A stretch of 64,000 nt of DNA from Runella sp. MFBS21 (GTDB lineage Bacteria; Bacteroidota; Bacteroidia; Cytophagales; Spirosomataceae), in NCBI RefSeq assembly GCF_029433105.1, contig NZ_JARNTW010000024.1:43856-107855 (forward strand), in the 5' to 3' direction. The position numbers were made by a program, and so were the translations under genes. The notes below the pieces were generated by a model. It was not told the origin of the DNA. It worked only from the letters and a program-made list of their open reading frames with translations, and searched no databases. This document shows positions 53,748 through 63,886 of this stretch, one piece after another (positions within the stretch are counted from its first letter, which is position 1; each line of letters opens with the position of its first letter).

Positions 53748-54070
53748 TGAGGAGCATTTTTTTCGTTTTGTGAGTTATTGGAAACTCACTCTTAGACAAA
53801 CAATAATTATGCTATAAGAAGACAAAAAAATCCACTAATAATATAGATAAATTATAGAATATCATAAATCCTTGATTAATTCATGAAAAAGGCCACATAT
53901 CGAAAACTTTTTAAAAAAAATGGTTATATATTGAATATATATTAAAAAATAATAGGATATTTGGGTGAAAGTAGAAAAATACCAAATAATGGCGTCGGAT
54001 TTTTTCTGGGTAAAATTATTGGTTTTTTCCTATATTTACTCCATTCTAAATCCTTTAAACTACAACCAAT
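53748..54070. other. AT-rich intergenic region, no gene seen
   Basis: 323 bp, strongly AT-rich with short A/T tracts. It contains no recognisable RNA or ORF and must hold the promoter of the dehydrogenase gene, but no exact -33/-7 pair was found. Confidence 0.5.
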
Positions 54071-55354
54071 ATGCACACCTCACGTCGCGATGTGTTAAAA
54101 TTAGCCGGTGCTGCTTTAGCAGGCACTGCACTCCCGTCTATTATTGTTCCTAACAAGGCTTTTGCAGGTACCAACAGCGAAACCCTCAAAGTGGGTTTGG
54201 TAGGTTGTGGCGGTAGAGGCTCTGGAGCGGCAATGCAAGCACTCAAGGCTGACCCAAACGTTGTGTTACACGCACTTGGTGATATTTTCCCTGAAAGATT
54301 TGATACTTGTCTCGAAGGTCTCAAAAAAGTACATGGAGACAAAGTAAAAGTGGACGATGGCCACAAATTTTTGGGCTTTGATGCCTATCAAAAAGTGATT
54401 GATTCGGGCGTAGATGTAGTGCTATTGGCTACTCCTCCGTTTTTTCGCCCCCAACACCTCGAAGCCGCTATCAAAGCAGGCAAACACGTATTTTGTGAAA
54501 AACCCGTAGCAGTAGACGCTCCCGGAGTAAGAAAAGTAATAGAGCTAGCTCAACTTGCGAAACAAAAAAACCTCTCGCTTGTTTCGGGCTTTTGCTGGCG
54601 TTTTCATGAGCCCAAACGTGCGGTGTTTGGCAAAATCAACGAAGGTGCGATTGGTGAAGTAATGAGTATTTACAATACTTACAATACGGGAGGGGCTTGG
54701 TCTTTTGCTCGTCAAGAAGGCTGGACTGATATGGAATTTCAACTTCGCAACTGGATGTACTATACATGGCTCGCAGGTGACCATATCGTAGAGCAAGCTG
54801 TACACAGCCTCGATATGATGTCGTGGGCAATGGGAGATGTGCTTCCTGTAAGTGCTGTAGGTACTGGTGGACGTCAAGTACGTGTTGACCCTTTGTTTGG
54901 CCACATTTTTGACCATTTTGCTATTACCTACGATTATCCTAATGGAGCCAAAGGATTCCATTTCTCTCGCCAACAAGAAAACTGCGAACGTAGCTACTTG
55001 GTAGAAACTTTCGGAACGAAAGGAAGAGCAATGGCCAACTGCTCACGTCCTACTCACAAAATTGAAGGACAAAATCCGTGGGAATACTCAGGCCCACAAA
55101 ACGATATGTATCAAACAGAGCACAACGAACTGTTTGCTTCTATCCGCAACAGCAAGCCTATTAATAACGGCGAATGGATGGCTAACAGCACTATGATTGC
55201 GATCATGGGTCGGATGGCAGCCTATACTGGAAAGAAAATCACTTGGGAAGAAGCCATGAAATCTAACGAAAAACTTGGCCCTGATTCCGTAAGTTTTGAT
55301 ATGGCTGCTCCTAAAATAGAAGTGGCACGGCCTGGCTTTACTCCTTTCTATTAA
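54071..55354 (+). CDS. Gfo/Idh/MocA family oxidoreductase with Tat signal
   Basis: 427 residues. N-terminal Tat signal: SRRDVLKLAGAALAGTALPSIIVPNKAFA. The NAD(P)-binding fold follows (LKVGLVGCGGRGSGAAMQAL), then the family motif AIKAGKHVFCEKPVAVDAPGVRKV and C-terminal AGDHIVEQAVHSLDMMSWAMGD. Exported members of this family in Bacteroidota act on sugars or their keto derivatives in the periplasm, with tightly bound NAD. The next gene encodes an exported isomerase; together they look like a small carbohydrate module. Confidence 0.92.
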   Translation: MHTSRRDVLKLAGAALAGTALPSIIVPNKAFAGTNSETLKVGLVGCGGRGSGAAMQALKADPNVVLHALGDIFPERFDTCLEGLKKVHGDKVKVDDGHKFLGFDAYQKVIDSGVDVVLLATPPFFRPQHLEAAIKAGKHVFCEKPVAVDAPGVRKVIELAQLAKQKNLSLVSGFCWRFHEPKRAVFGKINEGAIGEVMSIYNTYNTGGAWSFARQEGWTDMEFQLRNWMYYTWLAGDHIVEQAVHSLDMMSWAMGDVLPVSAVGTGGRQVRVDPLFGHIFDHFAITYDYPNGAKGFHFSRQQENCERSYLVETFGTKGRAMANCSRPTHKIEGQNPWEYSGPQNDMYQTEHNELFASIRNSKPINNGEWMANSTMIAIMGRMAAYTGKKITWEEAMKSNEKLGPDSVSFDMAAPKIEVARPGFTPFY

Positions 55355-55438
55355 TATTAAATTCCTTCTTGCCCGTTAAGCACTGCTTTGTTCCATCAAG
55401 ACAACCATTGCTAACGGGCATTTTGATTTTTCTTTCCC

Positions 55439-56344
55439 ATGCAAAGACGAACATTTATAAAGAATACTGTACTAGCCACCTCAGCGGCGGTGATTGGCGT
55501 AGATGCTACGGCCAAAATCACCGAAGCTCCTATGGCTTCGCCACTGATTAAAAAAAGTTTGAAATTTGGAATGGTCAACGAAAACCTTTCGATACTCGAC
55601 AAATTCATTCTTTTGAGAGACCTTGGCTTTGATGGAGTAGAGTTTGATTGCCCCAACGAATACGACATCAAAGAAATACTAGCTGCTCGTGATAAAACAG
55701 GCCTTGAACTTCCTGGAGTAGTCAACTCGATGCACTGGAAATCGCCCTTATCAAGCGCCGACCCTAAAGTGAGAGAAGCTTGCTCAAAAGCCATGGAAAA
55801 AGCCCTCCATGACTGTAAGCTATACGGTGGCACTACTGTCCTTTTGGTACCAGGGGTTGTCAACGAATCTACTAGCTACCAAGAAGCTTATGAGCGCTCC
55901 CAAGCCGAAATTCGTAAATTGATACCCGTAGCCGAAAAAACAGGCATTAAAATCGCCCTCGAAAATGTCTGGAACAATTTCCTCATCAGTCCAATAGAAG
56001 CGGCTCGCTATGTAGACGAAATCAACCACCCACTTGTAGGATGGTATTTTGATGTAGGCAATGTGCTACGCTATGGCTGGCCTGAGCATTGGATTGAGAC
56101 CCTTGGTAAGCGTATCATGAAAATCGACATCAAAGAGTTTAGCCGCAAAAAACAACAAGATGAAGGCTTGTGGAAAGGCTTTCAAGTGGAATTGATGGAA
56201 GGAGATTGCAATTGGCCGGTGGTCAATAAAGCCCTTGCCAAAATCGGTTATTCAGGCTGGGCATCGGCAGAGGTACCAGGCGGCGACCGAAAACGCCTCG
56301 AAGTCATCAGTCAAAAAATGGATGGCATTTTCAAAGCAATGTAA
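55439..56344 (+). CDS. Exported sugar phosphate isomerase/epimerase (TIM barrel)
   Basis: 301 residues. The N-terminus MQRRTFIKNTVLATSAAVIGVDA resembles a Tat signal (RR followed by a hydrophobic stretch). Metal-binding residues of the xylose isomerase-like fold: GFDGVEFDCPN, LELPGVVNSMHW, IKIALENVWNNF (Glu), HPLVGWYFDVGNVLRYGWPEHWI (Asp/His), and SAEVPGGDRKRLE (Glu). It lies 84 bp after the Gfo/Idh/MocA gene and is probably transcribed with it; the pairing of dehydrogenase and epimerase is common in polysaccharide-using Bacteroidota. Confidence 0.88.
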   Translation: MQRRTFIKNTVLATSAAVIGVDATAKITEAPMASPLIKKSLKFGMVNENLSILDKFILLRDLGFDGVEFDCPNEYDIKEILAARDKTGLELPGVVNSMHWKSPLSSADPKVREACSKAMEKALHDCKLYGGTTVLLVPGVVNESTSYQEAYERSQAEIRKLIPVAEKTGIKIALENVWNNFLISPIEAARYVDEINHPLVGWYFDVGNVLRYGWPEHWIETLGKRIMKIDIKEFSRKKQQDEGLWKGFQVELMEGDCNWPVVNKALAKIGYSGWASAEVPGGDRKRLEVISQKMDGIFKAM

Positions 56345-56437
56345 AATGTAAACAAGTTTCGAAGCAAGCCCTTCCAAGCTTTCTGCATAAAACTTGGAAA
56401 GTCTGTTTTGCATTATTACTATAAGTGAAGTAAATTA

Positions 56438-56471
56438 AAAAAAACTCGCGTCGTTTGATGCGAGTTTTTTT
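56438..56471 (+). terminator. Terminator after the exported isomerase gene
   Basis: 12-bp stem (56438-56449 with 56460-56471), GC core next to the loop, A-run before and T-run after. It lies between convergent genes and can act on both. Confidence 0.82.
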
Positions 56472-56514
56472 GTACTACTGTCCCCTTGTTATTCAATAAA
56501 TAGGATTTTTAGAA

Positions 56515-59500
56515 TTATTGTACTTTTACCAATTTGAGGGTTCTATGTACAAAATCAAAGTTGTTGTTTTTTACTTGTAAGAAATACATCCCTTGAGGCA
56601 AGCGCAAAGAAGACACATTTAGCACGGCTTTTTGACCTAACCAAAGCACATCTGGCACCTGTAACCTTTCACCGGTAAGGTTTATCAACGAAAAATGAGT
56701 ATCCGAAGGCTCGTATTCAGAAGGAATATTCAATGTAATAGATTCACTGAATGGATTGGGGTACGGTGCCCAAAGCTCACCTTCGGCGTTAGTAAAATCA
56801 CCACCACCGCCAGTGCTGCTCTTCGTAATTTCGAATGTAATCGCTTTTTCGCCAATTGTTTGGTTGTTTTTGATAGCTCTCACTTTCAAATTGTATACGC
56901 CTACCACTGTGCCAAAGCCTCCGTTATCGTCAAATAATCCAAAAGGTGAAGTAGCATCCGTAAAATTAACATTAACCGGGCCTTTCATTTCAAACACAAT
57001 CCGGTCTATGACAGTATTGCCTTCAGCAAAAATATTGATAAAAGAAGGCAATTCGCCAATGGGAATTTTGTCATTATCTTGAATCGTACGTATCAGACGT
57101 CGTGACATAGAACCGCCCGCTTTGTACAAACTAAAATTGAATGCTACACTTCCTACGGGATTAGTAATTTTGATGACTACATAGGCATCAACCGAAGCTC
57201 CTTGATTATCAAAAACCCTGACAAGAACAGTATAGTTACCTGTCAACACAGGTACTCCCGTAATTTCTCCTCCTTGATATACAAGCCCTTGTGGCAAATT
57301 ACGAACCACAATCGACGACAAGGTACCATCGGGATCACGAAATGAAGTAAGGGGGATAAAGAAGTGAAATTCTTGTCCTACTACCGCATTTTGGTCAGGC
57401 AACGCCGTCACAATAATGGGGGGAATATTACCATTGGTCAAAGTTACCCCTATTGTAAATGAGGTCTGAACACTAGCACCTAAGTTGTCAATGGCTTTGA
57501 TTGTAGTCTTAAACTCGCCAGTTGTAGAAGGAACTCCAGAGATGATACCCTCTTTCAATGTCAAACCAGTAGGGAGATTTTGGGCTTCAAAACGTAGCAC
57601 TCCTCCCTCTGGGTCTTTGAAAGTACTAGAAGGGATCGTATAAGTAAAGGTCCTTCCTACTACTGTTTTTTGGTCTGGGATAGTACTCACCACAATAGGA
57701 GGTTGGTTGCTTTCAGCTCCCTTCACAGTAAGTCGAAACGAAAATTCGCCCCAAGCTCCTTCATTATCAATGGCCCGAATCCCGATCTGATAGACGCCGC
57801 TTAAGGTAGGTACACCTATAAGTTTTCCATTTTGAAAACTAATCCCTGGAGGCGTATTGAGCGCGATAATCCTTACAATATATCCATCTTCATCCCTAAA
57901 CAAAGTAAGAGGTATGGTATATTCGTAAGGTTGCTGAATCAAGACTGACTGATCAGGGATAGTACTCACTACTATAGGAGCCTGATTATAAGCAGCCACT
58001 TTAATGTTGAAGGTGGTTTTGGCGGAGGCTCCAAGATTATCGAAAGCCTCAACGGTGACTTTGAAAGTACCTACTTGCGTAGGTGTACCACTAATCTTCC
58101 AATCTACGGCTTTCAATCCAACAGGAAGATTAGTAAAAACTAATTTGACGATACTTCCATCTACATCTTGGAAAACATTGCTTGGAAAACTCCAATCAAA
58201 AGTACGCCCAATAGCCGCTTGTGGCTCAGCCACTGGATTCACAATCCTAGGCGGCATATTTATTTCTTTATCAATTACCACAAACTTAAGAGAAGTTTTT
58301 CCCAGTGCCGTTAAAGAGGATATATCTTGTGAACTATATGCTTCTACTGAAAGCTCATAGGTACCTACTTTGAGATTAATTCCGTCGTTGTCTCCATAAA
58401 GTCCAAAAGGTTTGTCAGTTTCGGTTTGAGTACGACTCACGGGTCCTATCAGTTTCATCACTACCGCTTCTGCTTTCGAACCTGCCTCAGCAAAAAAATT
58501 AAGTAGATATGTGTGTTCTTTAAGATTGAGAGTATCTCCGTTTTTAAGTTCTTTGAGCAAAACGCGGGTCTGGAAATTTCCAGCTTTGTAAAGATTAATC
58601 TTTGACGTAATAGGCGCGTTGATAGTTAATGTAAAAGTTGCACTTACAGAGGCATCATACAAGTCCGTAGCTTTGACTTTAATAGTATAGTCCCCAACCG
58701 ATGAAGTGGTACCTTTGATGGTATTATTCTCAAAATACAAGCCATCTGGCAATCCACTTACTTCATAATATTCGATACTACCGTCGGGATCTTTGAAAGC
58801 GTTGTCTGGAATCTTATAAGATGCCTCAAAGCCCGCCGTAAAACTATAACTAGGAAGAGGATTGGCTAAAAAGGGGGCTTGGTTTACTTCTGGCTCACCA
58901 AGCAAATCTTCTACCAACCTTACCTCTACGGGCCCGTCCTTCTTTTTTTCATCCCATCGACTCGAATATCCTGCTTGAGGATATCCACCTGTCCGAACCA
59001 ATTCCGACAACTTCACAATCATAGATTGGACTGGCACAATGGGCGTCATGGGTTTGTTGAGCCAATTGTTGAGTACCCATGTAATACTTGGCGAATACCA
59101 ATTGATATCGTCTATATTATTAGCGACGATATTGACCAATTTACAACCACGCTCAAAATGCTCACTAAGCATGAGCTGCATACCATACTGAGAAAGGCCC
59201 GGCTCGCGGAAAGCTTCATTCATAATCCATTTCCCTGCCCCCATATTACTGCGCAGTACATCCGCACTAAAATAATGGGAGAAATATTGAGAATCATTGA
59301 TTTTGGTACCATCTGTATTGCGTGCCAAATCTTTGAAAGCAAAAGTAGCTCTCCGAAAACTCAACCCATCGTGAACCGACCCAAAATCATTCACAACTTT
59401 ATAAGAGCCATTCACCCCTTTAGCAGAGCTGCTCACTCCATCCAAAAACTTTTTGAGGGCATTATGTCTAAACACATACCAATCTGACCATCTTTTATTT

Positions 59501-60258
59501 TCTGAATGAGGGTAGGATGTATTTATAGGCTGAATATCATTCACATTATTGTAGTCAGATTTCCATTCACTATTAATTTTGCTAAGACTTCCGTAGCGTT
59601 GTAACAACCACTCCCGATAGCCCGTAATCATGCTTGGGCTATAATCATACATAGCCGTATAATTACCTCCATTTGCGGAGTTTTCGTAGTGATAACCAGA
59701 CTCTTGGGTGGTAGTAGTAGTAGCCGCAAGGCAAAGGATATGGCCGTTTTGCTGATCAGAATTATATCGCTGACATACTTCTCGTACAAACCCGAGGGCT
59801 TTCTGAAGCGATGGCTCATGCGACATGCTGAAGATTTCTTTGAGGGTGTTTCCACGCTCATCACGTGCCGATTCTGATTCTTCCCAATATCCTTCGTTCC
59901 GATTACAGCAGCGCGCTAAGTGAATCCGAAGGAATACCTTAAGTCCTAGCTCTTTGGCCAGTTTAATCTGATTGTCGTACTGCGCCCAATTGGCCGAACT
60001 ACTGGGAGTATAATATACTACATCCCACCGAACAGTCACCATGACCGCGTTACAACCTTTTTTAGCACCTTCCCGAATTACATCTAATCCAAACTCCGCA
60101 CCTTCGGTGGTATTGAGAAGAGCGATACATAAATAACGTTGATTTTCGTCTGCTAATGAAGGATTACTTACAGGGGCGTGGAGGGCGCGCGAGTTTGCGA
60201 AGGCTACGATAGACATAACCCACGCAAGCACCCAAGAGAGTACTAAACGTTGAACCAT
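56515..60258 (-). CDS. Large T9SS-secreted glycosidase-like protein with Ig-like repeats
   Basis: 1247 residues. A signal peptide is followed by a beta-galactosidase/GH42-like TIM-barrel region of about 400 residues (GCNAVMVTVRWDVVYYTPSS, ELGLKVFLRIHLARCCNRNEGY, YREWLLQRYGSLSKINSEW). Next come five Ig/cadherin-like repeats of ~90 residues, each with the pattern PPIVVSTIPDQ, TFKDPDG, LPxGL, GxPxxxGxxxxxVxAxDNxGA, and two copies of another module starting LYKAG. It ends in a type A sorting tail (WAPYPNPFSESITLNIP, PQGMYFLQVKNN). Secreted through the type IX system; the exact hydrolase family is uncertain. Confidence 0.85.
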   Translation of the reverse strand: MVQRLVLSWVLAWVMSIVAFANSRALHAPVSNPSLADENQRYLCIALLNTTEGAEFGLDVIREGAKKGCNAVMVTVRWDVVYYTPSSSANWAQYDNQIKLAKELGLKVFLRIHLARCCNRNEGYWEESESARDERGNTLKEIFSMSHEPSLQKALGFVREVCQRYNSDQQNGHILCLAATTTTTQESGYHYENSANGGNYTAMYDYSPSMITGYREWLLQRYGSLSKINSEWKSDYNNVNDIQPINTSYPHSENKRWSDWYVFRHNALKKFLDGVSSSAKGVNGSYKVVNDFGSVHDGLSFRRATFAFKDLARNTDGTKINDSQYFSHYFSADVLRSNMGAGKWIMNEAFREPGLSQYGMQLMLSEHFERGCKLVNIVANNIDDINWYSPSITWVLNNWLNKPMTPIVPVQSMIVKLSELVRTGGYPQAGYSSRWDEKKKDGPVEVRLVEDLLGEPEVNQAPFLANPLPSYSFTAGFEASYKIPDNAFKDPDGSIEYYEVSGLPDGLYFENNTIKGTTSSVGDYTIKVKATDLYDASVSATFTLTINAPITSKINLYKAGNFQTRVLLKELKNGDTLNLKEHTYLLNFFAEAGSKAEAVVMKLIGPVSRTQTETDKPFGLYGDNDGINLKVGTYELSVEAYSSQDISSLTALGKTSLKFVVIDKEINMPPRIVNPVAEPQAAIGRTFDWSFPSNVFQDVDGSIVKLVFTNLPVGLKAVDWKISGTPTQVGTFKVTVEAFDNLGASAKTTFNIKVAAYNQAPIVVSTIPDQSVLIQQPYEYTIPLTLFRDEDGYIVRIIALNTPPGISFQNGKLIGVPTLSGVYQIGIRAIDNEGAWGEFSFRLTVKGAESNQPPIVVSTIPDQKTVVGRTFTYTIPSSTFKDPEGGVLRFEAQNLPTGLTLKEGIISGVPSTTGEFKTTIKAIDNLGASVQTSFTIGVTLTNGNIPPIIVTALPDQNAVVGQEFHFFIPLTSFRDPDGTLSSIVVRNLPQGLVYQGGEITGVPVLTGNYTVLVRVFDNQGASVDAYVVIKITNPVGSVAFNFSLYKAGGSMSRRLIRTIQDNDKIPIGELPSFINIFAEGNTVIDRIVFEMKGPVNVNFTDATSPFGLFDDNGGFGTVVGVYNLKVRAIKNNQTIGEKAITFEITKSSTGGGGDFTNAEGELWAPYPNPFSESITLNIPSEYEPSDTHFSLINLTGERLQVPDVLWLGQKAVLNVSSLRLPQGMYFLQVKNNNFDFVHRTLKLVKVQ

Positions 60259-60330
60259 TTTAGAATATGTTTTTTGAATAAAGGGGCTTATGCCTGTTCA
60301 TTGTCAAAAACCATGCAAGAGATATGAAAA

Positions 60331-60369
60331 AAGCCGTTTAATAACTTTTAAAAAGTTATTAAACGGCTT
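60331..60369 (-). terminator. Terminator of the FdhF/YdeP gene
   Basis: 19-bp perfect inverted repeat (60331-60349 with 60351-60369), followed on the minus strand by a T-run (TTTTTTCATATC). A second smaller hairpin lies at 60417-60437. Both separate the molybdoenzyme gene from the T9SS glycosidase gene. Confidence 0.82.
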
Positions 60370-60521
60370 AATGCACTGACTATCTGTATATTACACAAAA
60401 ACTTTAACCTTTTAGGAAAACCTTCAGAAAAGGTTTTTACTATTTTTATTAGATTTTAAACCTGATGGCATAGTTTTTGAAAAGGTTCATTAATGTTATC
60501 GTTTTAGAATATTTTTTGAAT

Positions 60522-62822
60522 TTAGGGAGCTTTTTTAATTTGAACCACGACCGTTTTGGACGTTGGGGTCATACTTTTGTCGGCATAGCTATCTATGGGT
60601 ACCAAAGTATTGGTTTCGGGAAAATAGGTAGCAATGCATCTTTCTGGAATAGAATAAGGTACAATGATAAACTTGTGGGCAACCCGTTTGTGCCCGCCAT
60701 TATAATTGTACAAATCCACCACATCGCCTGCTTTTAGGCTCGCTTTTTCCATGTCTCTTTCGTTCATCATGATTACCCGTCGCTCATTTTGAATACCCCG
60801 ATAGCGATCGTTGAGCCCATAAATAGTAGTATTGTACTGGTCATGACTTCTGATAGTCATCATCAAATACTCATCCGAAGATAGGACAAAGGGAGTATAA
60901 TGATTCAAGGTAAAATTGGCTTTACCTGTAGTGGTTTTAAAGTCGCCCTCTCTAGCACCATTGGGCAAGTAAAATCCACCTGGCACTCTTACGCGTTCAT
61001 TGTACTTTTCAAAACCCGGAATTGTTTGTTCAATCACATCTCTAATATGATCATAATGTGATAAAAGCCTATCCCACTCCACTCTAGATTTAGCCCCAAG
61101 CGTAGCCTTTGCCAATCGACGAACTATGTCTGGCTCGCTCAGCATATGCTCTGAAATAGGACTTAGATTTCCTTTAGACTGATGCACTACACCCATTGAG
61201 TTTTCGACAGTTACAAACTGCGCCTCACCGTTTTGGATATCGCGGTCAGTACGACCCAAACAGGGCAGAATCATTGCTTCTTCGCCAGTTACTAAATGGC
61301 TACGGTTGAGCTTAGTGGACACGTGGGCGGTCAATGAGCAATTTCTTAGGGCTTGTGCGGTATAAACCGTATCGGGAGTAGCCGACAGGAAATTTCCGCC
61401 CATGGCAAAAAACACTTTGGCTTTGCCTTCGTGCATGGCTTTGATGGCATCTACCACGTTGTAGCCATGCTTGGTAGGGGGCTCAAAACCAAATCTTTTT
61501 TGAAGACTATCTAACAATTCTTTGGGTGGCATTTCCCAGATTCCCATCGTACGGTCGCCTTGCACATTGCTGTGTCCTCGTACGGGGCAAGTGCCCGCAC
61601 CGGCCTTCCCAATTGAGCCTTTTAATAGGAGCAAATTTACCACTTCTTGAATATTATCGACCGCGTTTTTGTGCTGCGTAAGACCCATAGCCCAGCAGAT
61701 GATAATATTTTGGGAAGCGATTATCATTTCCACTGCCTCTTTAATTTCTGACAAACTCAGTCCAGCATCTTGCACCAACTGCCCCAAATCATAATTTTTT
61801 AAATCTTCTAGTAGGTCTTCGATTCCTGCCGTTTTCTCACGGATAAACGCCCAATCAAATACCTCGCGGCCTTCTAATTCGGCTTCATGAAGAAGTTTCA
61901 AAATCGCTTTGAAAAGCGGCACGTCGCCATTGAGTCTCACTTGCAAAAACAAATCAGAGAGGGGCGTTTTTCTCCCTAGCAAGCCCGCAGCCGTTTGAGG
62001 ATTACTAAATGCGACAAGACCCGTTTCCCGAAGTGGATTGACCGATATTATTTTGGCACCATTCTTTTTAGCTTTCTCAAGCGCCGAAAGCATCCGAGGG
62101 TGATTAGTACCAGGGTTTTGGCCGGCTATAATAATCAAATCACTTTTGTAAAAATCTTCCAATTTAACCGAACCTTTGCCAATCCCCACCGTATCTTTGA
62201 GCGCTACCCCACTTGATTCGTGGCACATATTGGAGCAATCTGGAAGATTATTTGTCCCAAATTCTCTTACAAAAAGTTGATACAAAAAAGCCGCCTCATT
62301 ACTGGTACGTCCAGATGTGTAAAAAATAGCGTCGTCGGGAGAAGGCAATTGATTTAAATAAGCGGCTACTTTCTTGAATACCCCTTCCCAACTTATAGGC
62401 TGATAGTGGGTTGCGCCCTTCGATTTGTACATAGGCTGCGCAATTCTCCCCCGCTGACTTAGTTCATAATCGCTCCACGTACCTAACTCATCAATAGAAT
62501 GTTGGGCAAAAAAATCTTCAGTCAGGCGTTTTGTGGTAGCTTCTTCGGCTACCGCTTTTGCGCCATTTTCGCAATATTCGGCAATAGCAGACCGCTCATC
62601 ATCAGGGTCTGGCCAAGCACAACTTGGACAATCAAATCCATCTTTTTGGTTAAGATTGAGCAACGCTTTCATCCCACGACCTACATTCATAGCACCTAAT
62701 ACATGCTCAAATGCACTTACAACTGCTGGCAAACCTACCGCTACCTCTTTAGGGGCTTCAGTACTAAGCCCCGTAAACTCCTCGGGAGTAAGCTCGGGAT
62801 GAGGCGTTTCTCTTTTTTCCAT
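60522..62822 (-). CDS. FdhF/YdeP-type molybdopterin oxidoreductase
   Basis: 766 residues from ATG 62822 (MEKRETPHPELTPEEF); an in-frame start 48 bp upstream is less likely. Pattern of the YdeP branch of formate dehydrogenase-like enzymes: FDCPSCAWPDPDDERSAIAEYCENGAKA, THYQPISWEGVFKKVAAYL, FYTSGRTSNEAAFLYQLFVRE, CSNMCHESSGVAL, and MGLTQHKNAVDNIQEVVNLLLLKGSIGKAGAGTCPVRGHSNVQGDRTMG. There is no N-terminal 4Fe-4S CxxCxxxC motif of classical FdhF and no Tat signal, so it is cytoplasmic. E. coli YdeP is linked to acid resistance; its substrate is unknown. Confidence 0.9.
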   Translation of the reverse strand: MEKRETPHPELTPEEFTGLSTEAPKEVAVGLPAVVSAFEHVLGAMNVGRGMKALLNLNQKDGFDCPSCAWPDPDDERSAIAEYCENGAKAVAEEATTKRLTEDFFAQHSIDELGTWSDYELSQRGRIAQPMYKSKGATHYQPISWEGVFKKVAAYLNQLPSPDDAIFYTSGRTSNEAAFLYQLFVREFGTNNLPDCSNMCHESSGVALKDTVGIGKGSVKLEDFYKSDLIIIAGQNPGTNHPRMLSALEKAKKNGAKIISVNPLRETGLVAFSNPQTAAGLLGRKTPLSDLFLQVRLNGDVPLFKAILKLLHEAELEGREVFDWAFIREKTAGIEDLLEDLKNYDLGQLVQDAGLSLSEIKEAVEMIIASQNIIICWAMGLTQHKNAVDNIQEVVNLLLLKGSIGKAGAGTCPVRGHSNVQGDRTMGIWEMPPKELLDSLQKRFGFEPPTKHGYNVVDAIKAMHEGKAKVFFAMGGNFLSATPDTVYTAQALRNCSLTAHVSTKLNRSHLVTGEEAMILPCLGRTDRDIQNGEAQFVTVENSMGVVHQSKGNLSPISEHMLSEPDIVRRLAKATLGAKSRVEWDRLLSHYDHIRDVIEQTIPGFEKYNERVRVPGGFYLPNGAREGDFKTTTGKANFTLNHYTPFVLSSDEYLMMTIRSHDQYNTTIYGLNDRYRGIQNERRVIMMNERDMEKASLKAGDVVDLYNYNGGHKRVAHKFIIVPYSIPERCIATYFPETNTLVPIDSYADKSMTPTSKTVVVQIKKAP

Positions 62823-62932
62823 GGTATTAATTTTGTCTAAAGTATATTTCACATGACTTACCTTCGTCACATTTATCTTATAAACATACGTAAATGTTGG
62901 ATTGTTAGTAATCGACCTTAGACATATTGTTT

Positions 62933-63340
62933 TTACTTCACTACCTCACTCACCAAAATAATGGGAGCGACATTGGTATAATTGGCAAAATCGGCACGAA
63001 TAGCGTCGCGATTCGGAGCGATAGCCGCTTGATAGTCGCTCAGGCTCTTTATATAAAATGTACCAATCGCCATAAAGGGAAGTGGTTGGTTTGGAATACC
63101 ACTCGCCAGTCCTTTTTCAATGGTATATTTCACCAAATTTGCCCCTAAGTACCCTGCAACCATTGGCATGTGCTTGGTCTCATAGTATTCCATATTAAAG
63201 GTTTTTCCTTCGGCATAAGGATACATGACCGATACTTTGATTAAACCTTTTTCGGCCATAGCCGCACTCTGTTTTTCTTGACTAAACGCAGCAAAATAGC
63301 TGATAAAAAGAGAAAATGACAGGAGTAGTTTAAGTTTCAT
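62933..63340 (-). CDS. EthD family exported protein
   Basis: 135 residues with signal peptide (LLLSFSLFISYFAAFSQ). The EthD ferredoxin-like pattern is readable: LIKVSVMYPYAEGKTFNMEYYETKHMPMVAGYLG, where YYxxKHMP holds the conserved His. EthD proteins form small dimeric barrels; their function in an exported form is unknown. It is divergent from the lysR gene by about 125 bp, so LysR may have regulated it. Confidence 0.85.
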   Translation of the reverse strand: MKLKLLLSFSLFISYFAAFSQEKQSAAMAEKGLIKVSVMYPYAEGKTFNMEYYETKHMPMVAGYLGANLVKYTIEKGLASGIPNQPLPFMAIGTFYIKSLSDYQAAIAPNRDAIRADFANYTNVAPIILVSEVVK

Positions 63341-63409
63341 GACTAAGAGAGTGAAGAGTTGTTAAATGTTTGATTTAAAGCAATATCCCACAAATATCTA
63401 AACAGGTTT

Positions 63410-63417
63410 TATATTTG
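63410..63417 (+). promoter_or_regulatory. -7 promoter element TATATTTG of lysR
   Basis: Exact TAnnTTTG 49 bp upstream of the ATG at 63467. No TTG at the -33 distance. Confidence 0.5.
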
Positions 63418-63427
63418 CAAAACGCTA

Positions 63428-63452
63428 TTTTTCGATAAAAACAATCGAAAAA
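63428..63452. promoter_or_regulatory. 9-bp inverted repeat in the lysR/EthD intergenic region
   Basis: tttttcgat (63428-63436) and atcgaaaaa (63444-63452) with a 7-base spacer, located between the -7 box and the lysR start. A LysR-type palindromic site, possibly for autoregulation and control of the divergent EthD gene (inference). Confidence 0.45.
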
Positions 63453-63466
63453 ACCGATTTAGAACT

Positions 63467-63886
63467 ATGGAACTAAGACAACTCAAATATTTTTTAAAAG
63501 CCAAAGAGTTATTAAACTTTACGGAAGCAGCAAAGGCTTTAAATATTAGCCAAAGTACTCTTTCACAGCAAATTAAACAATTGGAAGATGAATTAAACGT
63601 GCCATTATTTAATCGTATTGGCAAACGAATCACGCTTACCGAAGCAGGAAGCTTGTTTGGAGAATATGCATTACAGAGTATCAATAGAGCCAATGAAGGA
63701 CTCTTGCTTTTACAAGATTTAAAAAATCTCAACACGGGCAAAATCACCGTCGGGATAATCTATTCTATGCGTATTCTTTTTGCCAAAACCCTGATACAGT
63801 TTGCCAAACAATACCCAAACATCAAAATCCAAGTGGTGTTTGGTACTACCAAAGACTTACTCGAAAAACTGAATACACTGTTTTAA
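63467..63886 (+). pseudogene. LysR family regulator truncated after residue 136
   Basis: 139 residues, where normal LysR proteins have about 295. The N-terminal HTH is intact (MELRQLKYFLKAKELLNFTEAAKALNISQSTLSQQIKQLEDELNVPLF) and the effector domain begins (GKITVGIIYSMRILFAKTLIQFAKQYPNIKIQVVFG) but the frame ends after KLNTLF and a stop at 63884. A TA dinucleotide at 63874-63875 in this last segment followed by a transposase start at 63930 indicates disruption by an insertion element. The missing 3' half should lie beyond the window on the far side of the element. Confidence 0.78.
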
